A stretch of 62,683 bases of DNA from a virus, in IMG/VR virus record IMGVR_UViG_3300042485_004141, positions 1 through 62,683 of that record; one strand, 5' to 3'. The notes under the pieces were generated by a model. That model did not search any database, was not told the DNA's origin, and was given only the letters and a program-made list of their open reading frames with translations. Numbering within the stretch: position 1 is the first letter of the stretch; the number at the start of each line of letters is the position of its first letter. This document shows positions 41,304 to 52,000 of the stretch, in pieces. A program made the translations under genes and the position numbers.

Positions 41304-41942
41304 TTAAATTAATCTCTGCATTATAAACCCTAGGTCGGAAATCTTGGATGTCGCTGTGGCTAGATTGTCTCCAGTAACGGAATCGTCTGGGTCCATCTGC
41401 AAAACCCTGCGGAGCATGGTCGGGTACTTGGTCTGGCGAGTGTATTCGTCAGCTTTTTCTGGATAAACCAACACCTCTTTCCAGCTAACTTTTCTGCCTA
41501 TTTCAATCTTGTACGGCGCTGCAACCATTGAAACGGGAGAAACGTGGTCAGTATCTTCATCAATGGACGTATGACTAACGGTTATGCACTCGTAAACCGG
41601 GAGACTTTGGTCAGCAAAAGCGGTGGCAAGGTCCATGTTCTTGGTCTTGTAGGAGTCTAGGGAGCAATATCCTTCTGAAACCATAGTTATCGCAGTTGAC
41701 CACAAGTCCGTCCTGAGGACTTTGCATAACTCTTTACATCTATTGAACCTAGTTTCAGGGTCAAGCTTGCCAGTTTCCCCGTTCATTTGGCAAATCGCTA
41801 TGAGGGTGTTGTCTAGCCAAGCTAGAAAATGAATCGAGAGCTCTTCTCCTAGTCCGTGTTCACTGACCGCTTCATCCTTAGCCATTTGGGCCGAGGTCAA
41901 TGCCAGTGCCATTTTACTAAAATCATTTACATATTGCTCCAC
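41304..41942 (-). CDS. Hypothetical protein
   Basis: A 212-residue protein starting at a GTG (41942). It is rich in helices, with MALALTSAQMAKDEAVSEHG and ATAFADQSLPVYECITVSH as landmarks, and five scattered cysteines but no clear metal site. The C-terminal half (GRKVSWKEVLVYPEKADEY) has mixed strands. It is divergent from the basic protein gene at 42035 and shares with it the dyad-rich control region. I do not recognise a family. Confidence 0.5.
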   Translation of the reverse strand: MEQYVNDFSKMALALTSAQMAKDEAVSEHGLGEELSIHFLAWLDNTLIAICQMNGETGKLDPETRFNRCKELCKVLRTDLWSTAITMVSEGYCSLDSYKTKNMDLATAFADQSLPVYECITVSHTSIDEDTDHVSPVSMVAAPYKIEIGRKVSWKEVLVYPEKADEYTRQTKYPTMLRRVLQMDPDDSVTGDNLATATSKISDLGFIMQRLI

Positions 41943-41971
41943 GAAAAAATCTTAGTCAATGACCCTCAGAA

Positions 41972-42018
41972 TACGGGTAAACAAATAAAGTTGTTTTACC
42001 CTGTACGACATACCCGTA
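41972..42018. promoter_or_regulatory. Nested dyads in a divergent promoter region
   Basis: TACGGGTA (41972-41979) pairs with TACCCGTA (42011-42018), a perfect eight-base dyad; GGGTAAA (41975-41981) pairs with TTTACCC (41995-42001), a perfect seven-base dyad. GTAC occurs twice between and within them. The region lies between the gene starting at 41942 (minus) and the one at 42035 (plus). It would suit a repressor or activator that acts on both promoters. A TATTGT near 42022-42027 and TAAGAT near 41952-41957 (minus strand) may be -10 boxes; -35 boxes are unclear. Confidence 0.5.
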
Positions 42019-42034
42019 CGCTATTGTTTTAGCC

Positions 42035-42361
42035 ATGAGCGATAGCAAGAAAAAAACATCATCAAAAAAAGCACCAGTCAAGAAGGCTGCAGCCAAGAAA
42101 AAGGCTCCCGCCAAAAAGGCTCCCGCCAAGAAAACTGCGGCTCCAAAGAAGAAGAGCGTTAAGCCTGCCGTTGAAGCAGCAGTAATTCATGAAGCATTGC
42201 ACGAATTGGAAACGATTAAAATTAATTTCGTTGATGGAACATCTGAATTTAAAGATTTCATTTCATCCACCACAAACGAGATTAAAGACCTTGTGAAGAA
42301 GGAAGCCCCTGCTCGCGTTGGCACCTTGAAGAGAATCTTTTCAAAACTGTTTAAGCGTTAG
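42035..42361 (+). CDS. Basic, lysine/alanine-rich H1-like protein
   Basis: A 108-residue protein. Residues 5-50 are a KKAPAKK-type run very rich in Lys, Ala and Pro, like histone H1 tails and actinobacterial nucleoid proteins. The rest is an amphipathic helical part (VIHEALHELETIKINFVDG) ending in a basic RIFSKLFKR tail. It likely binds DNA or RNA non-specifically. It is the first gene of the rightward middle operon, before two zinc proteins and the primase. Confidence 0.6.
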   Translation: MSDSKKKTSSKKAPVKKAAAKKKAPAKKAPAKKTAAPKKKSVKPAVEAAVIHEALHELETIKINFVDGTSEFKDFISSTTNEIKDLVKKEAPARVGTLKRIFSKLFKR

Positions 42362-42388
42362 TCTTTCCGAGAGGAAAGCTTCGCCCAA

Positions 42389-42799
42389 ATGACAACAGAA
42401 CGACGAAAAGCCCCACGTAGGGCCATTATTTCTATTGAAAAAATAGGAGCATGGGGACAACTAACGTATCAGCACAAGCTTTCTTGTGGTCATATTGATG
42501 TTAGAAAACGCAAAGCTTCATCAAGTGATATTGCGTGCATGTGGTGCTTGCGCGCCAAAGAAAAGCAAGTAGAGCTTAAGTCTTTTACTGCACCTTCTCC
42601 ATCAAACGTTTTTTACGATGATGATTTAGCAGAACAAGAAACTCGAATAGAAAAAACCAGAGCAGCGATTGCTTCCAGAATAGGTGTTCCGATGGAAGCA
42701 GTAGATGTTGCTTCAGAAGATATCAACGGTCAACTTGTGATTCGCAGCGCAGTCGTGTATCTTTCATCTCGCGATGTAATCCGTATCGCAGGAGAATAA
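42389..42799 (+). CDS. Zinc-finger-type hypothetical protein
   Basis: A 136-residue basic protein with LSCGHIDVRKRK and IACMWCLRAKEKQ, a Cys-x-His...Cys-x2-Cys arrangement that would form one zinc knuckle. The C-terminal half has a helical segment and strands (NGQLVIRSAVVYLSSRDV). It is followed by the WhiB gene after 30 bases. It may bind DNA; no family is recognised. Confidence 0.55.
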   Translation: MTTERRKAPRRAIISIEKIGAWGQLTYQHKLSCGHIDVRKRKASSSDIACMWCLRAKEKQVELKSFTAPSPSNVFYDDDLAEQETRIEKTRAAIASRIGVPMEAVDVASEDINGQLVIRSAVVYLSSRDVIRIAGE

Positions 42800-42829
42800 C
42801 TTCTCCCCACGGCAAGACAGGGTTTACTA

Positions 42830-43153
42830 GTGAACAATATTGAACGTATAGACAGTATTCCCGAGGGTGGTAGTTGCACTGGACAAGACCTCAACATGTG
42901 GTTTCCTATGGCGGACAAATCTCAGCCAGGAAAATTCTCAGACAATTATCGCAAAGCAAAAAAAGATGCTGCACTTGCGAAGAGCATTTGCAAAGATTGT
43001 TCTGTTCGTTTAGAGTGTTTGTCTTACGGCTTGTATCACGAATCTTTTGGTATATGGGGTGGAGCGTCAGAACGTGAGAGGCATCAAATGAGAAGAAAAC
43101 TAAATATCATTATGATTCCTAAAGTCCCCGTCAACCTACTCCTGCCTCGGTGA
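42830..43153 (+). CDS. WhiB-family iron-sulfur regulator
   Basis: A 107-residue protein with the four cysteines of the WhiB [4Fe-4S] cluster: C16, then C54-x2-C57-x5-C63, followed by the GIWGG turn (FGIWGGASERERHQM). The family is limited to actinobacteria and their phages, where the proteins act with the primary sigma factor to control transcription. The start is GTG at 42830. It probably redirects host or phage transcription in infection. Its presence is the best host marker in the window. Confidence 0.88.
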   Translation: MNNIERIDSIPEGGSCTGQDLNMWFPMADKSQPGKFSDNYRKAKKDAALAKSICKDCSVRLECLSYGLYHESFGIWGGASERERHQMRRKLNIIMIPKVPVNLLLPR

Positions 43154-43161
43154 CCATCTAG

Positions 43162-45003
43162 ATGACAAATCCTTCTTTAGAAACTGAAAATTTTCTAGCC
43201 TTATTAGATGGTGTTCGTAAGGCTGGCTCTGGATGGATTGCGCGCTGTCCCTGCAGAAATGATGACGCTAATCCGTCTCTCTCTGTTGGACAAGGAATGG
43301 ATGGTCGAGTTCTCGTTACCTGTCATCGAGGAATGTCCTGCAACGTAGAAGAGATATGTACTGCCGTTGGTTTGAGTGTTGCAGATTTGATGCCACGAAA
43401 AGACGATTCGGACTATCTACAGAACAAAGATTATCGTCCAGTTTCTCCACCAAAAAGCTCAGAGCAACAGAAAAAACCAGTGGTCGCAAAACCTACACCT
43501 TCAACAAAGCAAACATTGGTAGCAACCTACGACTACACGGACGAAAATGGAAAACTGTTATTCCAAAAGCTTAGATACGTAGACGAGAACGGCAAGAAAA
43601 CATTTAGTCAACGAAAGCCCGACTCTAGAGGTGGCTGGGAGTACAGCCTCGGCGATATACCTAAGGTTCTTTACAATCTTCCCGCAGTTATAAACTCAAA
43701 GAAGTTTGATGCTGCCGTATGGGTTGTAGAGGGCGAAAAAGACGTAGACACGTTGACTGACGCTGGTTATATTGCTACAACCATGCCTGGTGGTGCTGGG
43801 AAATGGCTTGATATTCATACCGAACCCCTTGCTGGTTTAGTTGTGGAGATAATCGCCGACAAAGACGAGGTTGGATTAAAACACGCTTTAGATGTTTGTG
43901 AAAAACTTAAAGCGGTGGGATGTGACGCTCAAGTCTGGGTATGCCCAGAGCACAAGGACATAACGGACCACCTTGAGGCTGGAAAAGCTATTGACGAACT
44001 AGTTCCGTACATTCCAGAAGAACCAGAACCGGAACAAATGTCTGCGGATGGATTTAATGAAGTAGTTGTTTCTGAATCAAAGATTACAGACGAACTTTCT
44101 CCTGAAGACTTGGCTCTAACCAAGATTCAAGAAATCTTAGACAGAAGCGACCTAAATAATAAACAGAAGATAGCAAAAAGCGGTCTCATTCTCGCAACGG
44201 CAACTGTTTCTTTTACTTTAGATACGGGCCGTCTTGTTCACTGGAACGATTTTATTAATGAATCCGATGGAGACTCTTACGATTGGGCTATACCTGGCCT
44301 TATTGAAAGAGGAGAAAGAGTTATTGTTGTTGCTGCCGAAGGTGTCGGTAAAACAATGTTGGCTAGACAGGTTGCGCTTCTTTCAGCGGCTGGAATACAT
44401 CCGTTTTCGTTTCAACCCATGAAACCAATCACAACACTTACGGTTGACCTTGAAAACCCAGACAGAATCATTAGAAGAACTGGTCGCTCTATAGCGCTTC
44501 AAGCCATGTCGCAGGGTCGCGTGTCTCGCCTGAACGCCGAATTGCTAACTCGTCCATCTGGAATGGATTTGCTGAAGGCTAGCGATAGGGCGATTCTTGA
44601 AGAAGCGCTTGATACGGTCAAGCCTGAGCTTTTGGTCATAGGTCCTCTTTATAAGGCGTTCTTAGACCCAGGTGGCAGAACTTCTGAGTCAATCGCATTA
44701 GAAGTTGCAAAATACTTGGACACGATTAGAACCATCTATAAATGCGCCCTATGGATTGAGCATCACGCCCCTCTTGGTACAAGTATGACAAGCAGGGACC
44801 TGCGTCCGTTCGGTTCGGCTGTCTGGTCTAGGTGGCCAGAGTTCGGTATTTCTCTTCAGCCAGACCCAACGGCATTGGGAGGCTATGTTTATGATGTACG
44901 CCATTTCAGAGGTGCTCGTGACGAGCGCCAATGGCCTACTAAAATTAAGAGAGGCGTCAGATTTCCATTTGAGGTCGTCGAGTGGTCTAAGGCTGTTAAA
45001 TGA
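43162..45003 (+). CDS. Bifunctional primase-helicase
   Basis: A 613-residue protein. The N-terminus has a CHC2-type zinc finger (RCPCRND, VTCHRGMSC); residues about 188-270 form a TOPRIM domain (VVEGEKDVDTL and IIADKDEVG); residues 385-600 form a RecA-like ATPase with Walker A AAEGVGKT at about 390 and Walker B LLVIGPLYK. The layout fits phage primase-helicases of the AAA_25/RepA-like type. It primes and unwinds at the phage fork. It starts 8 bases after WhiB and overlaps the next gene (ATGA). Confidence 0.88.
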   Translation: MTNPSLETENFLALLDGVRKAGSGWIARCPCRNDDANPSLSVGQGMDGRVLVTCHRGMSCNVEEICTAVGLSVADLMPRKDDSDYLQNKDYRPVSPPKSSEQQKKPVVAKPTPSTKQTLVATYDYTDENGKLLFQKLRYVDENGKKTFSQRKPDSRGGWEYSLGDIPKVLYNLPAVINSKKFDAAVWVVEGEKDVDTLTDAGYIATTMPGGAGKWLDIHTEPLAGLVVEIIADKDEVGLKHALDVCEKLKAVGCDAQVWVCPEHKDITDHLEAGKAIDELVPYIPEEPEPEQMSADGFNEVVVSESKITDELSPEDLALTKIQEILDRSDLNNKQKIAKSGLILATATVSFTLDTGRLVHWNDFINESDGDSYDWAIPGLIERGERVIVVAAEGVGKTMLARQVALLSAAGIHPFSFQPMKPITTLTVDLENPDRIIRRTGRSIALQAMSQGRVSRLNAELLTRPSGMDLLKASDRAILEEALDTVKPELLVIGPLYKAFLDPGGRTSESIALEVAKYLDTIRTIYKCALWIEHHAPLGTSMTSRDLRPFGSAVWSRWPEFGISLQPDPTALGGYVYDVRHFRGARDERQWPTKIKRGVRFPFEVVEWSKAVK

Positions 45004-45668
45004 GTGACGAAAAATCAAAACCAATTACTACTAAAGAGTTTCTAAACGAAAGAGACATGCGCATTTTCAAGATGCGTCAAGCAGGAACTTCCGTAAATGA
45101 AATAGCCAGAAGATTTGGTGTTTCTTCAGCCTCAGTGTCCAGGTCTATCCAACGTCAGCTTGAAAAGATGAACAAGGAAGCCATCCTCGCTTACCCTGAA
45201 GTCTTGAGAATGGAGCTGGAGCGTTTAGACAACCTGCAGCAAGCAATATGGCCCATGACGCAACACAGACGCATAGTCGGTGACGATGGAACAGAAATGC
45301 AGATAGAGCCGGACCTCAAGGCAATACAGCAAGTTCTCTCCATAATGGACCGAAGAACGAAATTGCTTGGCATGGAGCAGACGAACGTAAACGTAAACGT
45401 TGACGGAACCCTAAATCAAACAGTTCGCGCGACTATTGCGGGCCAGCCTGGCGTAACAATGCCTGCAGTTGGTTTCGATGCCGAATCAGAAGCAAGAAAG
45501 TTGCTGGAATTAATGGCGATTTCTGGGGTGTTACCAGAGGAGACTGTTTATGCAATTCTTAGAAAAAACCAAGAAGATGAAGGTTTGATTATCGACGCTG
45601 AAGTAGTATCTGACTCAACGGATGAGCCAAACTACAGGGACCCAAGCGATGACGATATCGAACAATGA
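45000..45668 (+). CDS. HTH protein, possible small terminase subunit
   Basis: A 222-residue protein with an HTH (MRQAGTSVNEIARRFGVSSA) followed by a long helical region ending in SIMDRRTKLLGMEQTNV. The HTH plus the R-R-x-K-L-L-G-M segment resembles phage small terminases, in which such a part helps oligomerise. It is not next to terL (36 kb away in this window), so a transcriptional or replication role is an alternative. Its start overlaps the primase stop. Confidence 0.55.
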   Translation: MSDEKSKPITTKEFLNERDMRIFKMRQAGTSVNEIARRFGVSSASVSRSIQRQLEKMNKEAILAYPEVLRMELERLDNLQQAIWPMTQHRRIVGDDGTEMQIEPDLKAIQQVLSIMDRRTKLLGMEQTNVNVNVDGTLNQTVRATIAGQPGVTMPAVGFDAESEARKLLELMAISGVLPEETVYAILRKNQEDEGLIIDAEVVSDSTDEPNYRDPSDDDIEQ

Positions 45669-45975
45669 AAATGACGAACTTGACAATATTCGCGTAGCTA
45701 TGGACAAGGTTGCAGAAACCTTGACACCCACTGTCTCACCTTTAATTGACGCTTCAGACGGTCCAGCAGACAAACAGGTCCTTATTCGTACCAACGACTA
45801 CGAAAGAGGCAGATGGAAAGAAGCTGCCAACATAGAGCAGGTGACCCTTTCTGCGTGGATTAGAAACATTCTTAATTCCGAAGCCAAGAGATTGCTCGAA
45901 TGTGACCACCCAATGGAAATGATGCGTTTCTATCCTTGGGCCAAGATATGCACTAAATGCGGTAATCGGCTTTAG
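45649..45975 (+). CDS. Ribbon-helix-helix-like protein with a zinc knuckle
   Basis: I choose the ATG at 45649, with AGGGA upstream, giving 108 residues. QVLIRTNDYERGRWKEAANI followed by LSAWIRNILNSEAKR has the strand-helix-helix pattern of Arc/CopG repressors. The C-terminus, CDHPMEMMRFYPWAKICTKC, adds a Cys-x-His...Cys-x2-Cys knuckle. It overlaps the HTH gene's end. It is likely a DNA-binding regulator placed just before giant 3. Confidence 0.55.
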   Translation: MTISNNENDELDNIRVAMDKVAETLTPTVSPLIDASDGPADKQVLIRTNDYERGRWKEAANIEQVTLSAWIRNILNSEAKRLLECDHPMEMMRFYPWAKICTKCGNRL

Positions 45976-46010
45976 TTTGCGCATATCTTCTAATGGTATT
46001 ATTTAATTAA

Positions 46011-49000
46011 ATGTCTTCCGATAATGAATTCCCCATCCCTTTCGAGGAGTCCAGACGCGGTCTGGCGGCCAACCAAGAGGAAAAAGCGGCCGTAGGGCGA
46101 CTTGGTCAGTATTTAGCTTCTCGCGGAGTAAATAGACCGACAATTGGCGAAGGACGCAAAAGAAGAAGACTCGGAAATATCGAGCTCCCCACGGGCGGTA
46201 AGCCGGGAAAAAGAAAACCTACCGGCTCCAGAATGGACGTTGACGGTGATGGCTGGGCAGATGAGGGAACAACAAAGCCAGTATGGGTCGGAATTGACGG
46301 TCAAGGGAAAAAGCCAGGGACTCCGGATTCAATAGCGTCTTCGTCTTCTGACAAGACACCCTCGCCAAAAAGACTATCTAGCGGCATGACTCAACTCTCG
46401 GAGATTGAAGTTTATGACTATGGAAACTTAAAAGCTGCAAAAAAAGTTAGGTCAACTCAGCCAAAGGGTAAAGAAGAAGACTACTGGATAGTTCTGGATA
46501 AAGATGGCGAAGTAAGGGCTTACTCATCTTCTGCGGTAGATGAAAAGCGCAAAAAACTTCTTGATAATTTTAATCAACAAGGAGAAAACCCTTTTAATGG
46601 GAAAAAATCACCACTATCTATAGATGACGTAGATATGCAGGATGCACTACGTAGCGCGCTTGGTGACGAAAAAATGAAAATCATTGCGGCATTAGAGACA
46701 TGGTATGTAGAAGACAGAAACGAAGTTTTTCAAATAAATACACGCGGCGGCCATAGGCGAAGAGGCATTGCTGCTGAAATGTTTAATACCCACCGTGAGG
46801 TTTTTCCAGAAAGAGACCTTCAGCATAGCGACGCACTGAGCGAAGATGGAAAAGCATTTTCTGCAGCCACTCCCTCGTCGGGAAGACTCTCTAGCGGTGC
46901 AGCTAGGCGCTATAACGCACAAAATATCTACGACGAATCAGCGGACTATAACGACAAGCGCAACCCGTCAGAACTTCTAGAAACTTCTCGGGACGGCAAA
47001 GAGTATTCTTCTATTCGTTTTAACGGCGATGGATATGACATAAAAACTTCTCAATCAGAAGATGGTTTTTCTGTATTTATCGAGGACGAAAGCGGACAAA
47101 TCGCAAGCCTTACATTTTCCGAACCCCCGACAGGAGAAGCAACTAAGCTTCTTTCTTACAATGCAAGCAAGGAATCGCAAAAAGCAGGAGTCCTAGAAGC
47201 CCTTCTTGACCATGTTCTTATCAAAAACCCAGATACAAACATTACTTCCAGTGCAGAAACTAGAAGATGGTTTAATTATGTAAACAACGGAACAGCGGAT
47301 TACGGAGCAAAAGGATTCAGAAAATATGGCTTCTTTGCAAAATATAGTGACGGTGAAGACGTTCTTCGTGATGGTGACTACACTTTTGAGTCTGACCTTT
47401 TATTAAAAACGTCAAACGTCTCTTCCTCACCGGTAGTGGAGGAAGGCTTTACTCCAAAAGAATACATATGGACAGGTCAAGTTTTTAAAATTGGCAACGA
47501 ATCGATAGTTTTTGGAGCCCATGAACAGGCCGAGTTTGGTGATGGAATAAAAAAACTGCCGCTCAACCCTTTTGAAATACTTAAACTCGACCCCTCTTCC
47601 GCAGAAGGAAGAAAAGCAGCACAAAAATGGTATTCAGCGGTTCATGGTGCAGATGTTTCTGTACTTGCGGAAAGTAGCGACTTCAACGCTTCAAGCTATG
47701 TAAGCGCCCTTCTTTATGCGGCATCAAAAGGCGATAAAGACGCACAAAAAGAATTTGATGAATTTGCAAAATACAGCGACTCGCTTCTGGAAAAACTAGA
47801 CAGCAAGCTCCCCGCAGTAGACAATCCAGAAAAAGCTCTTTCTCTTGATGCACGAATGATTCATCAAACTTCCTATAAACCGACAATAGATGAAAAAGGT
47901 TATTTAGTTCTTCGTCCATTGGAAGACTTTCCACAAACCGCCAAAGACGGCACAGAAGTTACGGTTAATAGAACAACACTTCATTTTGCTGTAAACCATC
48001 TAGCTGAAGGACACTTGTTTAGAAAGGAAACAGAAGGCGAGTCTTACGTAGTTATTGCACCGCTGGATTCCTTCATTAAGGAAAACCCAGACAGTTTAGA
48101 AAACTTTAATATAGTTGATACTGCGGCATCGCCGCCACCAGGAGATGGGCTGCGTTTTCCTCCAGGCAGTTACAAATTGGTAGAAATAAAAAAGGGCGAA
48201 GACGGGCGCAAAAAAGTAGAAGATATATTGAGGGCCGACGGCATAGATGTGCTGGTCGGAGGAGAGCGCAATTCTGGAACGCCGGGAGCAGATAATGCTG
48301 GAAGAATCAGGGCACAAATGCTTGGCGTTTCTCCAAATGTTGCGTCCGACTTGACGCTAGCAAATCTAGAACAGGTAAATCGTACACACATCTCCGCCGA
48401 AAGACGGTATGCAGACGTTCCATCCAGTACGTCATTCTTTCAAGAAGCAAGCAAAAACGCATTACTTAGAATAGCCAACAGAAAAGAAAACACTTGGGTT
48501 TCTACGTCTAGAAAATTAAAAGACGACGATTCACTATCTGGTTCATCGGCAAGACTGGCTAGCGGCAGGGCACCAAGATACCCACGCGAACCAACGCTTG
48601 GTGCTTTCCTTGAAGGAGCGCAAGAAAGATTTGATGGCGTTAATTCTTGGGAAGAGTTCAGGGAACGCTATGCCGAAACCGAAATGGTATTTCTTGACTA
48701 CGAAACAACTGGATTAGATTTCGACGAATTCGGTAAAGCAACCACAAACGGCAACCCGACACAAATTGGTCTTGTGAGAATGAGGAACGGCAAAGAGATA
48801 GGCCGCTTAAATCTTTTCATGAATCCCGAACAGCCTCTTGGTGAATGGTCTTTAGCAAACCTTAAAGATGCAGACGGTAGCCCAATAACCAACGAATGGC
48901 TTGCTACGCAAATGCCAATGGCGGAAGCTCATAGACAAGTTGCTGAGTTTATTGGACCAGACGCAATCATTGGTGTACAGAATGCAACGTTTGACAAAAG

Positions 49001-52000
49001 GGTGCTTGAAGACGCGTTAGAAAGAGAAGGAATAGATTGGCGTCCTTCTGGCTATCTTGACACGAGAGATATAAGCGCAATGACTTTGCCTGTATGGAGT
49101 GAAGAAAGCCCGGAAGGCCCATACATAATCGATAGAGATGGAAATAAGAAACCATCCAGCAGTCTTGCTGCAATAACCGAATATTTGGATGTTGAATTAG
49201 GTGAGGGTCACCACAACGCCGATGCTGACGCTTTTGCAACCAGTCAGGTTATGCAGAAGATAATCGATAGAGCGATTGAAAACGGATGGTCTACTGACGT
49301 CTTGGATAAAGAAAAAAGAGACGCAAAGCTAAAAGCCGACAACGATAAATTTAACGCAGATGTAGAAAAGTTTGAATCAGACAAAGAGTCTTTTGTTGCA
49401 GCCCAAAAAGAAGAGGGAAGTGCAAGGCTTTCTTCTGGTCGCAATCAAGTGGTCACTATCGGGCCAGTAAAAAAAGGTAGAACACCTAAAAAAATACAAG
49501 TACGGTCAGAAGATTTACTAAGCTCACGAGAATATTCCCCAGAAAATATTTCGCAAGATGAAGCATTTTATTTAATATCTGAATTAAATGACAAGGCAAG
49601 ACCAGGGGAGCCAAGATGGAGACTTCCATCATCTGAAGAACTTATTGCAATATTCAAAAAAAATAAAAATAATCGGGAAAAAATTCGTATTGGTGATTAC
49701 CTTACAGATGAGTTCGACGGTTCCGATGAAAATGGGCCCTGGGTCAGAACAGTCAACATGTATACGGGAGCAGTAGGACGTCAACGTAGTTACAATTCGG
49801 AACACGTGCTTCTCGTTAGTGATAGTCTCCCAAAAAAGGATGATTCAAAATTTGCCGGACCGCCAACAACCAGAAAGCTTAATGCGTTCATAAAAGATAG
49901 CGGAATATCTGTAACCAAGATGACTCAAGACAATGAAGGGTCGGTGTCATTTACGATTCCATTGAAGGGAGAAAACGATGACGATGATGCTGCCGACTTC
50001 GTTGGTAAACTTGATTCTTGGGCTCGCGATAGGCAACTTGTCGTAAACAGCGAAAACGACTATCCCGAGGATTTTGATTGGAGAACACCACTTGAAACCC
50101 AAGAAGAGATAAGAGCAAATCGTACCGGTTTAAATATTCGAGTCTACGACCGTCTTGCTTCTGGCGCAAATGTAGTTGAAGCATTTAATGAACCCACAGA
50201 AGTAACTCAGCAAGAAGCCGCCGACATAGGCCTAACTAGAGAGTCTTTAACAGGTAAAAAAGTTGCCGAGAGAATAATTAAAAAAATAGAAGAAACGACA
50301 GGAAAAGAACTAACAAAACAACAGAAATATTCTATTGAAGATGCTATTCCCGGCTTGACCAGAGAAATTGCTGGGAAAACACTACTTGACGTTGAAGTGG
50401 ACGATGCGTTTTCCGAAACCGGAAAACAGCTACTTGAATCAATATCGATTGATATTGCTTCAGACGGAATTCCTTTTGTATCCGCCGACCCAATACCTCA
50501 ACTAGCAGAACAGATACCAGACAAGCGCGACTGGCGCACGGTCGAATTACCAAAACGAGACGACATTGTTTCAATACTTGACGAAGCAATGAATGACGTC
50601 GTTGTTTTCAATGGTTCCGTATGGAAAGATTCCGACGGAAACATTATTGCAAGAAAAATATACAAAAACGACGCTTCTACTTTAGAATTTGAAAACGACG
50701 AGGCGAGGGAAAGATTCCCCCTGTTGGAAATGTTGGCTCCAAAAGGATTTGTCATCAGGGGCGACAGTATTAGTTTGCCAGCATTAACTCAAGACACATT
50801 GCCGGAACCGTATCTTGAAGCGTGGAAAAAACATAGCAAGTTTGTTAGGGAACTTACGCGCCGTGCGGGCGAACTAATGGGTGACGAGGAGTTTTTTCTT
50901 CCAGGTTCAAGAATCAGCCACAGCACGGATACATATCTTCGTGGCTACATAGGTGGAATAACTGACCCGCATAAATTCAATATGGGACTCTATGGCAAGG
51001 CACTTCAAGACACCCATGACCTATTCGGACATCTCGGAACCGGTAGAGCTTTTGACCGCCATGGAGAATGGGCAAACGACCTTGCCATGATGTCCCTTGC
51101 GGACCACCCAGACTCACCTCTAACGCCTCAAGAAAAAATAGTCGTTAAGCATCTTCATTACATGATGTACTCCGCCGAACGAATGCTCAGGGTTGGCAGA
51201 CTTGACGAGTACGACCTAAATATGAATGAAACAATGGGCTACCGTAATCGACCAAGAACCGTATTCAATATTGAAGGCGTATCTGACTCCGAAACGCGTA
51301 TATATGCTGGTGATTTTAATTCAGTTCTTAAGAAGCTTGATGCAGCATCTACTAGTGGACGACTGTCTTCTGGAAGCAAGCCAATTTATGAAGCCAACGA
51401 AGAAGATATTGAATTAGCTCTTGCGCACGATATTTTGGGAAAGAACGACCGTCTTTCCTCTGGCAGACAGCGCGAAATGATACCTATGAACGTTCCGTCA
51501 AAGAGGGAGCAAGAAGGCCCCAACGCTTCCGGTTACGGGACACAGGGTTCCTCAGGAAAAATAGTTCGCAGAGATTCTTCAACATGGCTTGCAGACCTTA
51601 ACTCTGATGAAATATCTAAGGTTATTATTCCAACAAATGCTGAAGAGTATTTTGAGATGTGGGCTGATGATATTGCTGGACCAACATGGCGCACCGATAA
51701 AAATCGCGAAACGTTCATTAGGAACTACTATGCGGAGCTACAAAAAGACTCAACCAATATTCCTGTTGATTATTCTCCAGAATCAATAGCTGCTACACAA
51801 AAATTAGTAAAAGACCTGCTGGATTCCTCTCCTTCTGTTATGTGGGTAATGCAAAACTTCGGAGCACCATTGATTGTTCCGTTTACTCGCGAAGGAATGG
51901 ATGCCTACGAAAACAGCCCAGACATGAAGGAACGTCTTGCCCTTCTTGCTAAGCAGCGCGGAACGGAGAAAATACCATTCATAAGCGGCCTTGCTAACCG

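Noticed and set aside
50151-50165. RLASG at residue 1381 of giant 3 as a certain motif site.
   Set aside because: It lies in a less clear sequence context (RVYDRLASGANVVEAF) without a recognised domain boundary, so I list it as a variant only.
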